64,000 nucleotides of DNA. Source: Climacteris rufus. Taxonomy: Eukaryota; Chordata; Aves; Passeriformes; Climacteridae. The first letter of the stretch is position 1, and each line of letters opens with the position of its first letter. The notes under the pieces were generated by a model, which saw only the letters and a list, made by a program, of their open reading frames with translations, did no database searches and had not been told where the DNA came from. Below, piece after piece: positions 62,871 through 64,000 of this stretch. The translations under genes and the position numbers were made by a program. The DNA lies in the NCBI GenBank assembly GCA_013398175.1, contig VZRZ01004927.1, positions 503,418-567,417 on the forward strand. Direction: 5' to 3'.

Positions 62871-63260
62871 AAAAACGCCAAGTGCCGCTTCCCACTTCCT
62901 CTCGCCAGGTTGCTCGAGGATCTCCAGGCGAACAGGCAGCCGCGCCCGCACTCGGGGCACGGGGAAAGGCCAGCCCGGGGGCACCGGGCTAGGGCAGGAG
63001 GAGCAGGGCCCGGGCCAGCCCAGCGCTATGCCCCGGTCCCTGCGGGGAACGGGGCTTCTTTGTTCAGCGGGAGCTGCCGAGCGCTGCCCCAAGTCCCGCG
63101 CTGCCCGAAGTGCTGCCAACTGGGGCCAACTTGAGTGAGTGCTTGCCCTCCCTCCTCCTGACGAGGCTCTGACCGCAGCCCCTGGAGCGGACGGGGAGAA
63201 GGAGGTGGAGAAAAAGGGGGGAAGCGAGGGTGGGGGGTAGGAGCCAGCTGCTGAAAGGCG

Positions 63261-64000
63261 GAGGGAGGGATAGGTGATTCTCGCTCCTCTTTTCCAGATC
63301 TTCTGAGGAGGGGATTGTTGTAATTAATCAAATCCAGGAAGGATTTTTTTTTTTAAAGCAGCTCCCAAGAGCTCCCCCAGCTGCACTGCACCGCCCCAAC
63401 CAGCCTGAAGGGAGAAGCAAACGAGGAGCAGACAGACCACGCACCCTGGCTGCGCCTGCAGCTCAGCCCGGCTCTCCTCGCCTCCTCCCCAGCCTGCCAG
63501 GTCCTTCTCCCTTCAAAACTTTCCCTGATGTTATGTGCTGGTCTCATGTGGGTGCGTCGCCTCTCTGTTTGCCTGCTCCGCCCGCCTCGCAGAGGATTTG
63601 CAGCTGTGGAGAGGCCCGTATCTCTCTCCTTCGACGGCTGCCGGAGCTCCTAGTAGGAACTAACAGGCTGCAACTGGAAGGGAGCCGACAAGCAGGGACA
63701 AGAAGCTGGACAAAGTTGAGCTACTCCTGCCAGACGCCAGCTGGAAACCGCTTGGCAGGTCTCAACCCGACTGCTTTTTCCTGAAGCGCCAACATCTCCT
63801 GCAAAAGTTGCTGGGAACGCCACCGCTCCGCAGCCGGCCCCGGCGCACTCCGCTCCACCACCCCCGACGGGGTGTCCGGGGGTTCCCCCGCCCGCCACCA
63901 GGCTGGCCCGAGGTCGCCTCACGCCTCCCTGCCTGCCGGCTCTGCCAGCCGCGCCTTATTTTCTTCTATGTTGGCTTTCCAGGTTTTTCCCCTTCGGTTT
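63261..64000. other. Flank upstream of the MDGA1 CpG island
   Basis: About 740 bases, GC-rich in part (63780-63960), with a T-run near 63345. It could hold more 5' UTR or promoter sequence of MDGA1, or the start of a divergent transcript. I see no recognisable coding sequence. Confidence 0.5.

Larger units (their letters stand above)
61900..63260 (-). promoter_or_regulatory. MDGA1: CpG island with probable MDGA1 promoter and 5' UTR
   Basis: CpG-dense, GC-rich sequence surrounds coding exon 1 on both sides, from about 61900 to 63260, as expected of a CpG-island promoter. The transcription start cannot be fixed by eye; it should lie to the right of 62628. Within the island, about 185 bases upstream of the ATG, a 16-base palindrome TAAATTTTAAAATTTA (62793-62808) adjoins an A-rich/purine-rich tract (62805-62870). 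On the minus strand this reads as a pyrimidine tract followed by a TTTAAA-rich element. Confidence 0.7.

Noticed and set aside
1..64000. CRISPR arrays, operons, tRNA or rRNA genes
   Set aside because: No regularly spaced repeats, no tRNA cloverleaf consensus and no rRNA-like segment were seen on either strand by reading.

Overview
This is vertebrate, almost certainly avian, nuclear DNA. It has spliced exons with GT-AG introns, very low coding density, a CR1-type LINE 3' end, and endogenous-retrovirus LTRs, one of which I recognise as a common bird family. I see no prokaryotic features, no CRISPR array and no operons.

The only gene I can support is the 5' half of MDGA1 (MAM domain-containing GPI anchor protein 1), on the minus strand and running from right to left. 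Five coding exons can be placed to the base: exon 1 (62542-62608, signal peptide), exon 2 (14587-14726) and exon 3 (11678-11852), which together make Ig domain 1, then exon 4 (7191-7387) and exon 5 (4284-4416), which together make Ig domain 2. All junctions are canonical GT-AG and intron phases run 1-0-1-0-1, so the joined frame is open for 237 complete codons. The rest of the gene (later Ig domains, fibronectin-like segment, MAM domain, GPI signal) lies beyond the left edge. MDGA1 is a neuronal surface protein whose N-terminal Ig domains bind neuroligins and limit neurexin-neuroligin synapse formation.

Layout: 1-14586 holds exons 2-5 with short introns. 14727-62541 is intron 1 (about 47.8 kb), with no convincing protein gene inside. 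It contains a cluster of retroviral remnants at 26.7-28.8 kb (a CpG-rich minus-strand LTR candidate and a plus-strand ERVL-like LTR with a tRNA-Leu-type primer binding site), a second plus-strand bird LTR at 40.0-40.6 kb, a CR1 fragment at 45.5-46.0 kb, several small tandem duplications, AT-rich stretches with many homeodomain-type motifs, and an intronic CpG island at about 55.6-56.3 kb interrupted by a 63-base assembly gap. From about 61.9 kb to the right edge lies a CpG island around exon 1, which is the probable promoter and 5' UTR.

The most interesting local signals are at the MDGA1 start. A five-codon upstream ORF stops two bases before the main ATG, and an in-frame upstream ATG would add 20 hydrophobic-rich residues. 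About 1.2 kb downstream is a possible 60-nt poison exon. I did not find an obviously new biological system; most of the window is intron.
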